Assembly: GCA_016703785.1 (NCBI GenBank)
Contig: JADJBM010000003.1
Location: forward strand, 1 to 64,000
Reading direction: 5' to 3'
DNA: 64,000 bases
Origin: Betaproteobacteria bacterium
GTDB taxonomy: Bacteria; Pseudomonadota; Gammaproteobacteria; Burkholderiales; Rhodocyclaceae
Position 1 is the first letter of the stretch; every line of letters begins with the position of its first letter. The notes beneath the pieces are model-generated. The model was not told the DNA's origin and made no database searches. It saw nothing but the letters and a program-made list of their open reading frames with translations. Shown piece after piece: positions 1 through 9,502 of the stretch. The translations under genes were made by a program, and so were the position numbers.

Positions 1-66
1 GATGGGGGCACAAGCGCGAGAGTCCTATGCCCCGGATCTGCCTTTGGGCAGAGTTTAAGGTTATAG
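1..66 (+). other. End of the 16S-23S internal transcribed spacer
   Basis: The first 66 bases lie directly upstream of the mature 23S 5' end and form the last part of the rRNA internal spacer. The final bases (about 57-74) are complementary to the bases just after the 23S 3' end (about 3253-3270), the usual processing stem of pre-23S rRNA. No tRNA is visible in this short stretch; any Ile/Ala tRNA genes would lie to the left of the window. Confidence 0.8.
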
Positions 67-600
67 GGTCAAGCGAATAAGTGCATGTGGTGGATGCCTT
101 GGCGATCACAGGCGATGAAGGACGTTGCAGCGTGCGAAAAGCCACGGGGAGCTCGCAAACAAGCTTTGATCCGTGGATGTCCGAATGGGAAACCCGGCCC
201 GCAAGGGTCACTCCCACCTGAATACATAGGGTGGGTAGAGCGAACCCGGTGAACTGAAACATCTAAGTAGCCGGAGGAACAGAAATCAACCGAGATTCCG
301 AAAGTAGTGGCGAGCGAAATCGGAAGAGCCTGCACAATTTAACCATTACGCTAGCAGAGCGGTCTGGAAAGACCGGCCATAGTGGGTGATAGCCCCGTAT
401 GCGAAAGCCTGATGGTGGAACTGAGTGTGCGACAAGTAGGGCGGGACACGTGAAATCCTGTCTGAAGATGGGGGGACCATCCTCCAAGGCTAAATACTCG
501 TGATCGACCGATAGTGAACCAGTACCGTGAGGGAAAGGCGAAAAGAACCCCGGGAGGGAGGAAATAGATCCTGAAACCGCATGCATACAAACAGTGGGGG

Positions 601-859
601 CCCTGCTTCAAAGCACCTTCGAAACTCTTTCGAGGAGCATCGCGCGGCGATGCGACTCAAAAAAAAATAAAGAAGGGGTGAAGCCTTCGAGGTTCTTTCG
701 AGGAGCATCGCGCAGCAATGCGACTCAAAAGGTTTAAGAAGGAGTGGAAATGGATAAGCAATAGCTTGTTCATTTGGAGGCGGGTGACTGACGATTCGAG
801 CGCGAGCGAGAAGCGTTAGGCGGCCCTGCGAGGACACCCGGAGGGTGTTTGAAGCAGGG
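601..859 (+). other. Intervening-sequence-like insertion in 23S helix 25
   Basis: Between the conserved ACAGTGGG (592-599) and GTGACTGCGTACC (from 861), where E. coli has a hairpin of about 20 nt, there are about 260 nt. The insert is closed by a perfect 12-bp inverted repeat, CCCTGCTTCAAA (601-612) and TTTGAAGCAGGG (848-859). Inside are a duplicated hairpin module (616-662 and 684-730) and a small hairpin ACACCC/GGGTGT near 833-848. Helix 25 is a known site of 23S intervening sequences, which RNase III cuts out and so fragments the rRNA. Excision here is inferred, not shown. Confidence 0.85.
616..730 (+). repeat. Direct repeat, two 47-bp copies inside the helix 25 insert
   Basis: Two copies (616-662 and 684-730) differ at only a few positions and are 68 bp apart start to start. 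Both contain CTTTCGAGGAGCATCGCGC and end in TGCGACTCAAAA. Each can form a hairpin: the first is perfect (GCATCGC, loop GCG, GCGATGC); the second has one mismatch. The arrangement suggests an internal duplication within the intervening sequence. Confidence 0.9.
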
Positions 860-1352
860 GGTGACTGCGTACCTTTTGTATAATGGGTCAGCGACTTACA
901 TTCAGTGGCGAGCTTAACCGAATAGGGGAGGCGTGGCGAAAGCGAGTCCGAACAGGGCGATTCAGTCGCTGGGTGTGGACCGAAACCAGATGATCTACCC
1001 ATGGCCAGGATGAAGGTTGGGTAACACCAGCTGGAGGTCCGAACCCACTACCGTTGAAAAGGTAGGGGATGAGCTGTGGGTAGGGGTGAAAGGCCAAACA
1101 AATCTGGAGATAGCTGGTTCTCTCCGAAAGCTATTTAGGTAGCGCCTCGTGTATCACTTCTGGGGGTAGAGCACTGTAATGGTTGTGGGGGTCATTGCGA
1201 CTTACCGCGCCATAGCAAACTCCGAATACCGGAAAGTGTGAGCACGGGAGACAGACTTGGGGTGCAACGTCCTGAGTCGAGAGGGACACAACCGTGGCCG
1301 CCGAGTAAGGTGCCGAAGACACAGTTAAGTGGGAAACGAAGTGGGAAGTCAT

Positions 1353-1416
<64 letters not shown>

Positions 1417-1471
1417 GAGTCGTCCTGCGCGGAAAATGTAACGGGGCTCAAACTGTGCACCGAAATCGCGG

Positions 1472-1554
1472 ATCAGCATGCTCCTTTTACTTCATTGAGA
1501 TGGCTCGCTTGGGCGAGGCTAATTGAAGAGGTGAAGTAAAAGGAGTGTGCTGAT
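1472..1554 (+). other. Intervening-sequence-like extension of 23S helix 45
   Basis: After CACCGAAATCGCGG the rRNA contains a long hairpin where close relatives have a short helix 45. The 5' arm 1472-1493 (ends CTCCTTTTACTTC) pairs with 1533-1554 (starts GAAGTAAAAGGAG), 20 of 22 positions complementary. An inner stem lies around CTCGC and GCGAG. A stem of more than 20 bp is a typical RNase III target, and helix 45 is the second classical intervening-sequence site of 23S rRNA. Excision is inferred. Confidence 0.8.
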
Positions 1555-2184
1555 GGTAGGAGAGCGTTCCGTAGGCCGTTGAAGGTGGGGTGTGAACCCT
1601 GCTGGAGGTATCGGAAGTGCGAATGCTGACATGAGTAGCGATAAAGCGGGTGAAAGGCCCGCTCGCCGAAAGCAAGGTTTCCTGCGCAACGTTCATCGGC
1701 GCAGGGTGAGTCGGCCCCTAAGGCGAGGCCGAAAGGCGTAGTCGATGGGAAACAGGTTAATAGTCCTGTACCTTTATGCAATGCGATGGGGGGACGGAGA
1801 AGGTTAGGTGGGCCGGGTGTTGGACGTCCTGGTTCAAGCGTGTAGGCGTGCCCGATAGGCAAATCCGTTGGGCTTAGCCGAGGCGTGATGACGCAAGGCT
1901 CTTCGGAGTCCCAAGCCACTGAGACCCCGCTTCCAGGAAAAGCCTCTAAGCTTCAGTTGCATGAAGACCGTACCGCAAACCGACACAGGTGGGCAGGATG
2001 AAGATTCTAAGGCGCTTGAGAGAACTCAGGAGAAGGAACTCGGCAAATTAGCACCGTAACTTCGGGAGAAGGTGCGCCCCGGTAGAGTGTAGCGGCTTGC
2101 CCGTGAAGCGCGATGGGGTTGCAGTGAAATGGTGGCTGCGACTGTTTAATAAAAACACAGCACTCTGCAAACACGAAAGTGGAC

Positions 2185-2219
<35 letters not shown>

Positions 2220-2243
2220 TAAGTGATGGGGTGCAAGCTCTTG

Positions 2244-2337
<94 letters not shown>

Positions 2338-2596
2338 CGATGGCCACACTGTCTCCTCCTGAGACTCAGCGAAGTTGAAGTGTTTGTGAAGATGCAATCT
2401 ACCCGCTGCTAGACGGAAAGACCCCATGCACCTTTACTGTAGCTTTGCATTGGACTTTGATGAGACTTGTGTAGGATAGGTGGGAGGCTTTGAAGGCGGG
2501 ATGCTAGTCCCGCTGGAGCCGTCCTTGAAATACCACCCTGGTGTCATTGAGGTTCTAACCTGGATCCATTATCTGGATCGGGGACCGTGCATGGCA

Positions 2597-2628
<32 letters not shown>

Positions 2629-2746
2629 GGTAACGGAGGAGTTCGAAGGTTCGCTAGGTACGGTCGGACATCGTACTGATAGTGCATTGGCAAAAGCGAG
2701 CTTGACTGCGAGACGGACATGTCGAGCAGGTGCGAAAGCAGGACAA

Positions 2747-2801
<55 letters not shown>

Positions 2802-2848
2802 TGGGGATAACAGGCTGATGACTCCCAAGAGTTCATATCGACGGAGTC

Positions 2849-2888
<40 letters not shown>

Positions 2889-2893
2889 TAGCC

Positions 2894-2926
<33 letters not shown>

Positions 2927-3376
2927 TGGTACGTGAGCTGGGTTTAAAACGTCGTGAGACAGTTTGGTCCCTATCTGCAGTGGGCGTTGGAGATTTGACG
3001 GGGGCTGCTCCTAGTACGAGAGGACCGGAGTGGACGCACCTCTGGTGTACCGGTTGTGACGCCAGTCGCATCGCCGGGTAGCTATGTGCGGAAGAGATAA
3101 CCGCTGAAAGCATCTAAGCGGGAAACTTGCCTGAAGATGAGATCTCCCGGAGGCTTGACCTCCCTGAAGGGTCGTGGAAGACCACCACGTTGATAGGCCG
3201 GGTGTGGAAGCGCAGTAATGCGTTAAGCTAACCGGTACTAATTGCCCGTGCGGCTTGATCCTATAACCTTAAGCAAGGTGCATAGCCAGGCAATCGCGCA
3301 AAACAAGAAACAATCCCAATCCCTTACTTCTTCCAAATACGTCCTGCCGTCACAAAACGACAGGACCAACCGTCAA

Positions 3377-3491
3377 GTCTGACGACCATAGCAAGTCGGC
3401 CCCACCCCTTCCCATCCCGAACAGGACCGTGAAACGACTCCGCGCCGATGATATTGCACACTACGTGTGAGAAAGTAGGTCATCGTCAGAC
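3377..3491 (+). rRNA. rrf: 5S ribosomal RNA
   Basis: A 115-nt segment has the 5S features: terminal stem GTCTGACGA (3377-3385) pairing with TCGTCAGAC (3483-3491), the conserved CCCATCCCGAACAGG loop and the AGTAGGTCATCGTC 3' part. It lies 114 bp after the 23S end, with no tRNA in that spacer (3263-3376), and is followed by an intrinsic terminator. This is the standard end of a bacterial rRNA operon. Confidence 0.95.
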
Positions 3492-3501
3492 TAGTTACAA
3501 G

Positions 3502-3537
3502 AAAAGACCCTGGAGAACGTATCTCCGGGGTCTTTTG
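3502..3537 (+). terminator. Rho-independent terminator of the rRNA operon
   Basis: AAAAGACCCTGGAGA pairs with TCTCCGGGGTCTTTT across a short ACGTA loop, with the T run in the second arm. It sits 10 bp after the 5S gene and is the obvious transcription stop. Confidence 0.93.
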
Positions 3538-3588
3538 CTTTGTGGGCCATGGTAGGCTTTCGGCATTCGTTGTGCGGGGAGTCATGCT

Positions 3589-4713
3589 ATGAAATTCAAG
3601 GCGGCAGTTCTCAGGAAATCCGGTTTGCCGCATCCCTACGCAGCTAGCCGTCCGCTATCCATAGAGACAGTCGAGGTGCCACCGCCTGCCGCGGGAGAAG
3701 TCATCGTTGGCATCAAGGCGGCGAGCCTGTGCCATTCCGATCTCTCCGTGGTCAACGGCGATCGCGCCTGGCCCATGCCCATCGTGCCGGGGCACGAGGC
3801 GGCGGGTGTGGTGGAGGAGGTTGGTCCCGGCGTCCATTCGGTCAAGCCGGGCGATCACGTTGCGCTGATTTTTCTTACTCAGTGCGGAGAATGCGAGCAT
3901 TGCATCGCGGGCAAACCCTCACTCTGCGCACGTGGCACGCAAGCCAACCGTGAAGGCCGGCTACTGTCCGGTGGTCCACGCCTGCGGTCGGACGGCCAAG
4001 CCATACACCACCATATGGGCTTTTCGGCTTTCGCCCAATATGCCCTGGTGTCGGAAAAATCCTTGGTGAAAATTCCTGACGACTTGCCTTTCGTGGAAGC
4101 CAGCCTGTTCGGCTGCGCGGTGATGTGCGGCGCGGGTACCGCACTGTATTCGGCCGGCATTCGGCCCGGACAGAGCGTGGCAGTGTTCGGACTGGGTGGG
4201 GTTGGCCTGTCAGCGGTGCTCGGTGCGGTGACGGCCGGCGCGGCGCGCATCATTGTCGTTGATCCCGGATGAAGGAAAGCTGGCGCTTGCCGGCGAATCG
4301 GCGCTACCGATTGCGTCATTGGCGGCAGCGCAAAGGCGGCGGAAGCGGTGCGCGAGCTGACGCAGGGCGGGGTCGATCACGCCATCGACACCAGTTCGTC
4401 GCTGGACGGCTTCGGCAGCGCCTTCGAGGCGACGCGGCGCGGCGGCTGCACGGTGACGACAAGCCTGACGCACCCCTCGCAGACATTCAGTTTCCCGCTT
4501 GCGCGCATCGTTGCCGAGGCGCGCACCATCAAGGGCAGTTACATCGGCACCTGCGTGCCCGGACGCGATATTCCCGCCTTCATCCAGTTGTACCGCCAGG
4601 GGCGCATGCCGGTGGAGAAGCTGGTCACGCGGACTCTGAGGCTGGAGCAGATCAACGAGGCCTTCGATGACCTGTCCAACGCAAAGGGGGTGCGGCAGGT
4701 CATACTTTTTTAG
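3589..4713 (+). pseudogene. Zinc-dependent alcohol dehydrogenase (MDR family), two compensating frameshifts
   Basis: Medium-chain zinc alcohol dehydrogenase, about 374 residues if read through, oxidising an alcohol with NAD. Visible are the catalytic-zinc motif SLCHSDL (about residue 46), GHEAAG (about 70), the structural-zinc cysteines CGECEHCIAGKPSLC, and the Rossmann signature FGLGGVGLSAV. The start ATG follows GGGGA. After VVDP the frame runs into TGA at 4270-4272, but an extra base near 4266 and a missing base near 4294 would restore VVDPDEGKLALAGE and GATDCVIGG. The frames before and after are the same, so only about 10 codons are scrambled. Either a sequencing error or a recent lesion explains this. 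The 3' end overlaps the convergent polymerase gene by 4 bp. Confidence 0.8.
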
Positions 4714-5934
4714 TCATCATTTTCGATGCTCAGGTCGGGAATGTGGCCGAAGGCAATGCGCATCGGCGCCGTTTGCAAAGCGGTATGCGCGCCGCCGAAG
4801 TACAGGGAGTTCCTGCCGTAACGCAAGCTGATCGAGTCGATAATCTGATTGAGCTTGTCGTGGGGGCGACCCTCATCGAAGAGAGAACGGGTCTGGTGGC
4901 CCTGCTGATCCAGGCGGGATAGGGCGATAGCCACGGCCACGGGCTGCATGCTGGTTTTCATGGGGAAGGCCCGCAACAGATTCTCCATGACGTCGAGCAA
5001 TTTCAGCGTGTCGCTGGTCGGCTCGAACTGGGCCTGGTTTTCCCAATTGTTGTGATTGCGCAGTTTGATCTTCACGCGCATGGCGCCGGCGATGCAGGCG
5101 TAGCTGCGCAGCCGCATGGACGCCTTTTGCAATAGGCGATGCAATACCGAAAGGCCGCCAGCGGCGTGCGCAGTTCGGGCGGCAGCACGTGCGAGTGACT
5201 AACGCTGCTGCGCTGTGATGACAGATCGGGCATCTCTTCGCCGCGCAGCCTGGCGTAGAACCGCTCGCCCTCGATGCTGCCCCAAGCGTGTCTCAGTTCA
5301 TCCTTGCCGGCGGCGCACAGGTCGCGCACAGTCCTGATGCCGTTGCGCTCCAGCCTCTGCCCCATTGCCCGCCCGATGCCGCACAGGTCCCGCAGGTCAA
5401 GACCGTATAGTCCTTCCGGCAGTTCCGTATCCTCGATGACGACGCATCCGTCAGGCTTCTGCATGTCGGATGCAACCTTGGCGAGAATACGTTCGGCGCG
5501 ATGCCGATCGAACTGCGCAGTTCGGGGCCGACGCGAAGGGCGATGGATCGCTTGATCTGATCCGCCAGGGCTCGGGCGTGCTCACGCTTGCGGTCGCTCC
5601 CCGTGAGCCGGCAGGATACCTCGTCGATCGACATGACCCGCGCTACATGCAGACAGGACTCGATCGCCTCGACCAGTTCGTGGTGTACCTCGACATAGAC
5701 CGACGGCCTGGCCTCCACCAAGCAGATGTCAGGGCACAGTTTTCGCGCTTGGGCGACGAGGGTTCCGGTCTTGACGCCGAAGTGTTTTGCTTCGTAACTT
5801 GCCGCAATGCAACAAGTGGTTTCCGCCAGCACCGGCAGTACGGCGACAGGCCTGCCGCGCAGTTCTGGCCGCAATTGCTGCTCGACCGAGGCGAAATAGG
5901 AATTGAAGTCGACGTACAGGGCACGCAGCGGCAT
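4710..5934 (-). pseudogene. Y-family (DinB/UmuC/ImpB) DNA polymerase, two frameshifts
   Basis: Translesion DNA polymerase of the Y family, about 408 residues if joined. The N-terminus LYVDFNSYFASVEQ holds the first catalytic aspartate, and MSIDEV holds the second acidic pair. A helix-hairpin-helix-like LCGIGRAMGQRLERNGI follows, then the C-terminal little-finger part. Two single-base deletions split it: near 5490 (GIAPN should continue RILAKVASDMQ) and near 5150 (LAAF should continue VLHRLLQKASMRLR). Protein similarity is continuous across both. Without correction the polymerase would stop after about 150 true residues. No SOS box was recognised upstream. Confidence 0.8.
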
Positions 5935-5991
5935 GGGAATGAAAAAAGCGAAAGTCAGCCCCGACAGTACGGCGAACCAGACGACCTGCCG

Positions 5992-6399
5992 TCAGTTGCA
6001 GACGAGCGTCGTCCCGAACTGATGACAGATGCGGCTGCCGGCAGGGGGTACCACGATCACCGTTGCGCCTTGCGGGACTGGATTGGCGTACTGGTTTGCC
6101 GGGGTTGTAGAGGTAATGGGCAGCGCAGGAAGCGTTCCCTGGGTGCCCGCTGCAGTATAGGGGGCGTTGAGGGTAGGGAGTGCGTTGTTCTGCAGCAGCG
6201 GATTGGGCAAAGTCGGAGGCGCTTGTGGCACGGGCTGCCTGGAATTGGTAATAATCGTCGTGTTGTCGTTGCGATGGATGATCGTGCCGCCGCTGCAATA
6301 GGTCTTGCCGTGGCCGATGTCCTTGCAATACGTCACCTGCCCTTGCGCCGCCGAAGCGGCGGCGAGCAGAAAAACAACCAGGGACAATTCGCACTTCAT
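5992..6399 (-). CDS. Small secreted cysteine-containing protein
   Basis: 135 residues, family not recognised. The N-terminus MKCELSLVVFLLAAASAA is a signal peptide with likely cleavage after AQG. The mature part has two short cysteine segments, VTYCKDIGHGKTYCSGG near the start and SRICHQFGTTLVC at the end, separated by a Pro/Thr/Asn-rich low-complexity middle. The ATG at 6399 was chosen because it gives a complete signal peptide and lies 7 bp after the stop of dadA on the same strand, so the two may be co-transcribed. The cysteines suggest a disulfide-stabilised periplasmic or outer-surface protein. Confidence 0.65.
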   Translation of the reverse strand: MKCELSLVVFLLAAASAAQGQVTYCKDIGHGKTYCSGGTIIHRNDNTTIITNSRQPVPQAPPTLPNPLLQNNALPTLNAPYTAAGTQGTLPALPITSTTPANQYANPVPQGATVIVVPPAGSRICHQFGTTLVCN

Positions 6400-6406
6400 C
6401 GTTTCA

Positions 6407-7663
6407 TTATAGATTGAGAAACGGGAAATCAATGCGAGATGGCTTGCCGTCGATGATGTCGGCAATGGCTTGGCCCGAACCGCAGGCCAGCGTCCAGCCG
6501 AGGGTGCCGTGGCCCGTGTTGTAATAAAGGTTGCCCAGCCGACCCCGGCCAATGACGGGAACATTGCTTGGCGTGGCCGGACGCAATCCAGCCCAGTACT
6601 CGATCTCGCCTGCTGGTTTGATTTGCGGGAAGAGCTGCTCGGCCCGACGCAAGATGGCCTTGCAGCGGGCGGGGCTGACGCTTGCATCGTAGCCGGCCAG
6701 TTCAGCCGTCCCGGCAACGCGCAGACGATTGCCCAGACGGGAACAAACGATGCGGCGAGATTCGTCCGTGATACTGACGTAGGGCGCATCTGCGTCCGCG
6801 GCCAGTGGCAGCGTCACCGAGTAGCCCTTCACGGGATAGATCGGCAGTGCATCGCACAAGGGGCGGACCAGTGCAGCGCTGTGGCTCCCCAGGGCAACCA
6901 GAAAGGCATCACCCGCAATCAGTTCGGTTTCATCGTCCTCATTGACGGTGCGCGCGGCGGTGATATGACTCACTTCGGTGACAAGGGATTCGATGCGAAG
7001 CCCGTAACGGAACGTCACGCCGGCGTACAGGCAGAGTGCCGCCAGTTTCTGCGTGAAGGCCAGCGCATCGCCCGATTCGTCTTCCGGCGCATACAGACCG
7101 CCGAGTATCCGTTCGCGGCAGTGCGCCAGGGCCGGTTCGATGGCCAGGCATCCGCCCGCACCCAGCACTTCCGCACAAATGCCGAAACCCTGCAGCAGGA
7201 CCGCCCGCGGCCCTGCCTGGGTGAAATCGCGGGGAGAGAAGAACAGATGCAGAATGCCCTTCTCCAAGCGGTCATATTCCAGACCTGTTTCATTCTGCAG
7301 TGCGTGCAGGCAGGTGCGGCTGTGGAGCGCGAGACGGGCAATCGCGAAGGTATTGCGGCGCGTCCGACCGGGCAGACACTCGAGGAGGAATCGCAACCCC
7401 CAGGCCCACTGGCCCCAGTCCAGCCGGGGGCGAAACAGCAGCGGCGCATCCTCGCGGCCCAACCAGCGCAGGACCTGGCCCGGCGCGCCAGGATTGGCCC
7501 ATGGCTCGGGATGGCTGACGGATATCTGCCCACCGTTGGCATAGCTGGTCTCCAGCCCCGCAGCGGGCTGCCTATCGATGACCGTGACGGCGTGGCCTGC
7601 CTGCCGCAGATACCAGGCACTGGTGACGCCGGTCAAGCCGGCGCCAAGGACGATGACGTGCAT
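6407..7663 (-). CDS. dadA: D-amino acid dehydrogenase, small-subunit type
   Basis: Flavoprotein of 418 residues that oxidatively deaminates D-amino acids (D-alanine catabolism) and passes electrons to the respiratory chain. The N-terminus VIVLGAGLTGVTSAW is the FAD dinucleotide-binding motif, followed by the family signature ETSYANGGQIS and a conserved C-terminus (WAGLRPATPSNVPVIG, then NTGHGTLGWTLACGSG). Length fits the family (E. coli DadA 432). No alanine racemase gene is adjacent. It is divergent from msrA across a 145-bp gap that should hold both promoters. DadA homologues with other D-amino acid preference cannot be excluded. Confidence 0.9.
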   Translation of the reverse strand: MHVIVLGAGLTGVTSAWYLRQAGHAVTVIDRQPAAGLETSYANGGQISVSHPEPWANPGAPGQVLRWLGREDAPLLFRPRLDWGQWAWGLRFLLECLPGRTRRNTFAIARLALHSRTCLHALQNETGLEYDRLEKGILHLFFSPRDFTQAGPRAVLLQGFGICAEVLGAGGCLAIEPALAHCRERILGGLYAPEDESGDALAFTQKLAALCLYAGVTFRYGLRIESLVTEVSHITAARTVNEDDETELIAGDAFLVALGSHSAALVRPLCDALPIYPVKGYSVTLPLAADADAPYVSITDESRRIVCSRLGNRLRVAGTAELAGYDASVSPARCKAILRRAEQLFPQIKPAGEIEYWAGLRPATPSNVPVIGRGRLGNLYYNTGHGTLGWTLACGSGQAIADIIDGKPSRIDFPFLNL

Positions 7664-7808
7664 GACGGGACAATTCTATCTGCTTGCGAGGGTGTGCGAG
7701 TCGCCGTAAACGCGGATAATTGCAACATTGGGCAATCAATCCGTGGTGCGGGGTCGATGCGAATCATCGTCTTCAATCAAGATTTATTAGACCGAAGGGA
7801 CGATCCGC

Positions 7809-8369
7809 ATGTCGACTGACGCGAATTCCGCCGGGCACGAACTTGCCACGCTCGGGGGTGGCTGCTTTTGGTGCCTCGAGGCGGTGTTCGACGAATTGAC
7901 AGGTGTGGAAAGCGTCGTTTCCGGCTATACCGGCGGGCGCACCGCCAATCCCGATTACAATCAGGTGTGTTCCGGCGACAGCGGACATGCCGAGGTCGTG
8001 CAGTTGTGCTTCGATCCCGCCCGGATCACCTACCGTGAGATCCTCGAAGTGTTTTTTGCCATCCATGATCCGACCACCCTGAACTGCCAGGGGAACGATG
8101 TCGGCACGCAGTACCGTTCGGCGATCTATTTCCACTCTCCGCAGCAGCAGGCCGAGGCAGCCGCGCTGTTGGATGAGTTCGCCGCAGCGAACACCTTTGG
8201 TGCGCCCGTCGTCACGACACTGACCCCAGCCGGACGCTTCTATCCGGCCGAGGATTACCATCAAAAGTATTTCCGGAATAACGCGCGGCAACCCTACTGC
8301 CAATTCGTCGTGGCGCCCAAGCTTGTGAAGTTCCGCCAGCTGTTTGCGGCCAAGCGCAAGGTAAAATGA
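7809..8369 (+). CDS. msrA: Peptide methionine-S-sulfoxide reductase MsrA
   Basis: 186-residue repair enzyme that reduces methionine-S-sulfoxide in proteins and free methionine. The catalytic motif GGCFWCLEAVFD is near residue 18, and the family pattern continues with VVSGYTGGRTANPDY, SGHAEVVQ, and FFAIHDPTT. The C-terminal EDYHQKYF is also typical. Length is normal for a single-domain MsrA without an MsrB fusion. It is the first gene of a plus-strand run with the FKBP gene 21 bp downstream, so both may be one protein-repair/folding transcript. Confidence 0.95.
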   Translation: MSTDANSAGHELATLGGGCFWCLEAVFDELTGVESVVSGYTGGRTANPDYNQVCSGDSGHAEVVQLCFDPARITYREILEVFFAIHDPTTLNCQGNDVGTQYRSAIYFHSPQQQAEAAALLDEFAAANTFGAPVVTTLTPAGRFYPAEDYHQKYFRNNARQPYCQFVVAPKLVKFRQLFAAKRKVK

Positions 8370-8390
8370 CCCATTATCGAAAGGATGTTC

Positions 8391-8735
8391 ATGAGCCAGA
8401 CCACCACCCCCAGCGGATTGATTTATGAAGATGTCACAGTCGGTAGCGGCACAGCGGCGGCCCTCGGCCAGACCGTGTCCGTGCATTACACCGGCTGGCT
8501 GACCGACGGCACGAAATTCGACTCGAGCAAGGATCGCAACGAGCCGTTCGAATTCCCGCTCGGGGCCGGTTACGTGATACGCGGCTGGGACGAGGGCGTG
8601 CAGGGCATGCAGGTTGGCGGTGTGCGGAAGCTGACCATAGCGCCCGAACTGGGATACGGCGCCCGTGGCGCCGGTGGCGTCATTCCGCCCAATGCGACCC
8701 TCGTCTTCGAGGTGGAATTGCTCGAAGTGAATTGA
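8391..8735 (+). CDS. FKBP-type peptidyl-prolyl cis-trans isomerase
   Basis: 114-residue single-domain FKBP, cytoplasmic because no signal peptide is present. Conserved segments are VSVHYTGWLTDGTKFDSS, EFPLGAGYVIRGWDEGVQGM, LTIAPELGYGARG, and the end IPPNATLVFEVELL. The aromatic active-site residues of FKBPs (Tyr in HYTG, Phe in KFDSS, Trp in GWDEG) are all present. The second ATG at 8391 was chosen over 8385 because AAGGA sits 5 bp before it, although the first ATG would add only two residues. Confidence 0.93.
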   Translation: MSQTTTPSGLIYEDVTVGSGTAAALGQTVSVHYTGWLTDGTKFDSSKDRNEPFEFPLGAGYVIRGWDEGVQGMQVGGVRKLTIAPELGYGARGAGGVIPPNATLVFEVELLEVN

Positions 8736-8848
8736 TCTGCGGGGATATACCCTGCCAGCGCGGTCGCGTAGAATGCATTCCGCTCCGGCAATGACGCATT
8801 GACCCGACAGCGCCGACGAGAACAACAACCCGACAACCAGGACACGCC

Positions 8849-9475
8849 ATGTTTGGTAGCTTCATGCCCAAGGAGGGCCGATTCTTCGACTACTTCGTCG
8901 ACCTGGCCGAGCATATCGTGAGGGCCAGCAAGGAACTCGCGGAACTGATGGCCAGTTTCGACGACGTCGAGCGGCGCGCCTACAACATCGAATCCATCGA
9001 GAAAAACGGCGACAAAATCACGCACGCTGCAGTCGAGCTGCTGCATACGACCTTTATCACGCCGCTCGACCGCGAACACATCCACGGGCTGATCACCAAC
9101 ATGGACGACATCCTGGACCTCGTCGAAGACGTCGCCCAGTCGGTGTTCCTCTACGATGTACGCGAGGTGACGCCCGAGGCGCGCAAGCTTGCCGGCATCT
9201 GCGTCGCCTGCGCGGAAAAGGTCAAGGAGGCGGTGGGCATGCTCTCCGACATGAAGAACGCACGCACCATAATGGCCGTGTGCCATGAGGTCGACCGCCT
9301 CGAGTCGGAGGCGGACCATGTCATGCGTTCAGCCATGGCCAAGCTGTTCCGCGACGAACCCGACGTGCGCCAGGTGATCAAGTTACGTTCGATCTACGAA
9401 ATGCTGGAAGCCATCACCGACCGCTGCGAAGACGTGGCGAACCTCATAGAAGGCATTGTCCTCGAGAATTCGTAA
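8849..9475 (+). CDS. DUF47/PhoU-like phosphate transport accessory protein
   Basis: 208-residue, all-helical protein of the DUF47 (PhoU-related) family, which is nearly always encoded next to a Pit phosphate transporter and is thought to regulate it. The N-terminus FMPKEGRFFDYFVDLAEHIV, the metal-ligand-like EKNGDKITH, and a second E/D repeat segment (CHEVDRLESEADHVM) fit the family. The pit gene starts 27 bp after the stop, which strongly supports co-expression and a joint function in inorganic phosphate uptake. Confidence 0.9.
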   Translation: MFGSFMPKEGRFFDYFVDLAEHIVRASKELAELMASFDDVERRAYNIESIEKNGDKITHAAVELLHTTFITPLDREHIHGLITNMDDILDLVEDVAQSVFLYDVREVTPEARKLAGICVACAEKVKEAVGMLSDMKNARTIMAVCHEVDRLESEADHVMRSAMAKLFRDEPDVRQVIKLRSIYEMLEAITDRCEDVANLIEGIVLENS

Positions 9476-9502
9476 TCCGCATCTTCAACGGTACGGCCCC
9501 CC

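Noticed and set aside
601..859. The duplicated 47-bp units could be taken for a small CRISPR array
   Set aside because: There are only two units with hairpins, and the region is inside 23S rRNA; spacers and leader are absent.
3263..3376. tRNA in the 23S-5S spacer
   Set aside because: No cloverleaf-forming sequence or TTCGA-type T loop was found in the 114 bp.
3373..3633. Minus-strand frame of 86 codons over 5S and the terminator
   Set aside because: It covers the 5S gene and its terminator and has no protein-like features.
4270..4272. TGA in the alcohol dehydrogenase as a selenocysteine codon
   Set aside because: No catalytic position is there, and restoring the frame by two indels gives the normal conserved sequence; no SECIS-like hairpin was seen.
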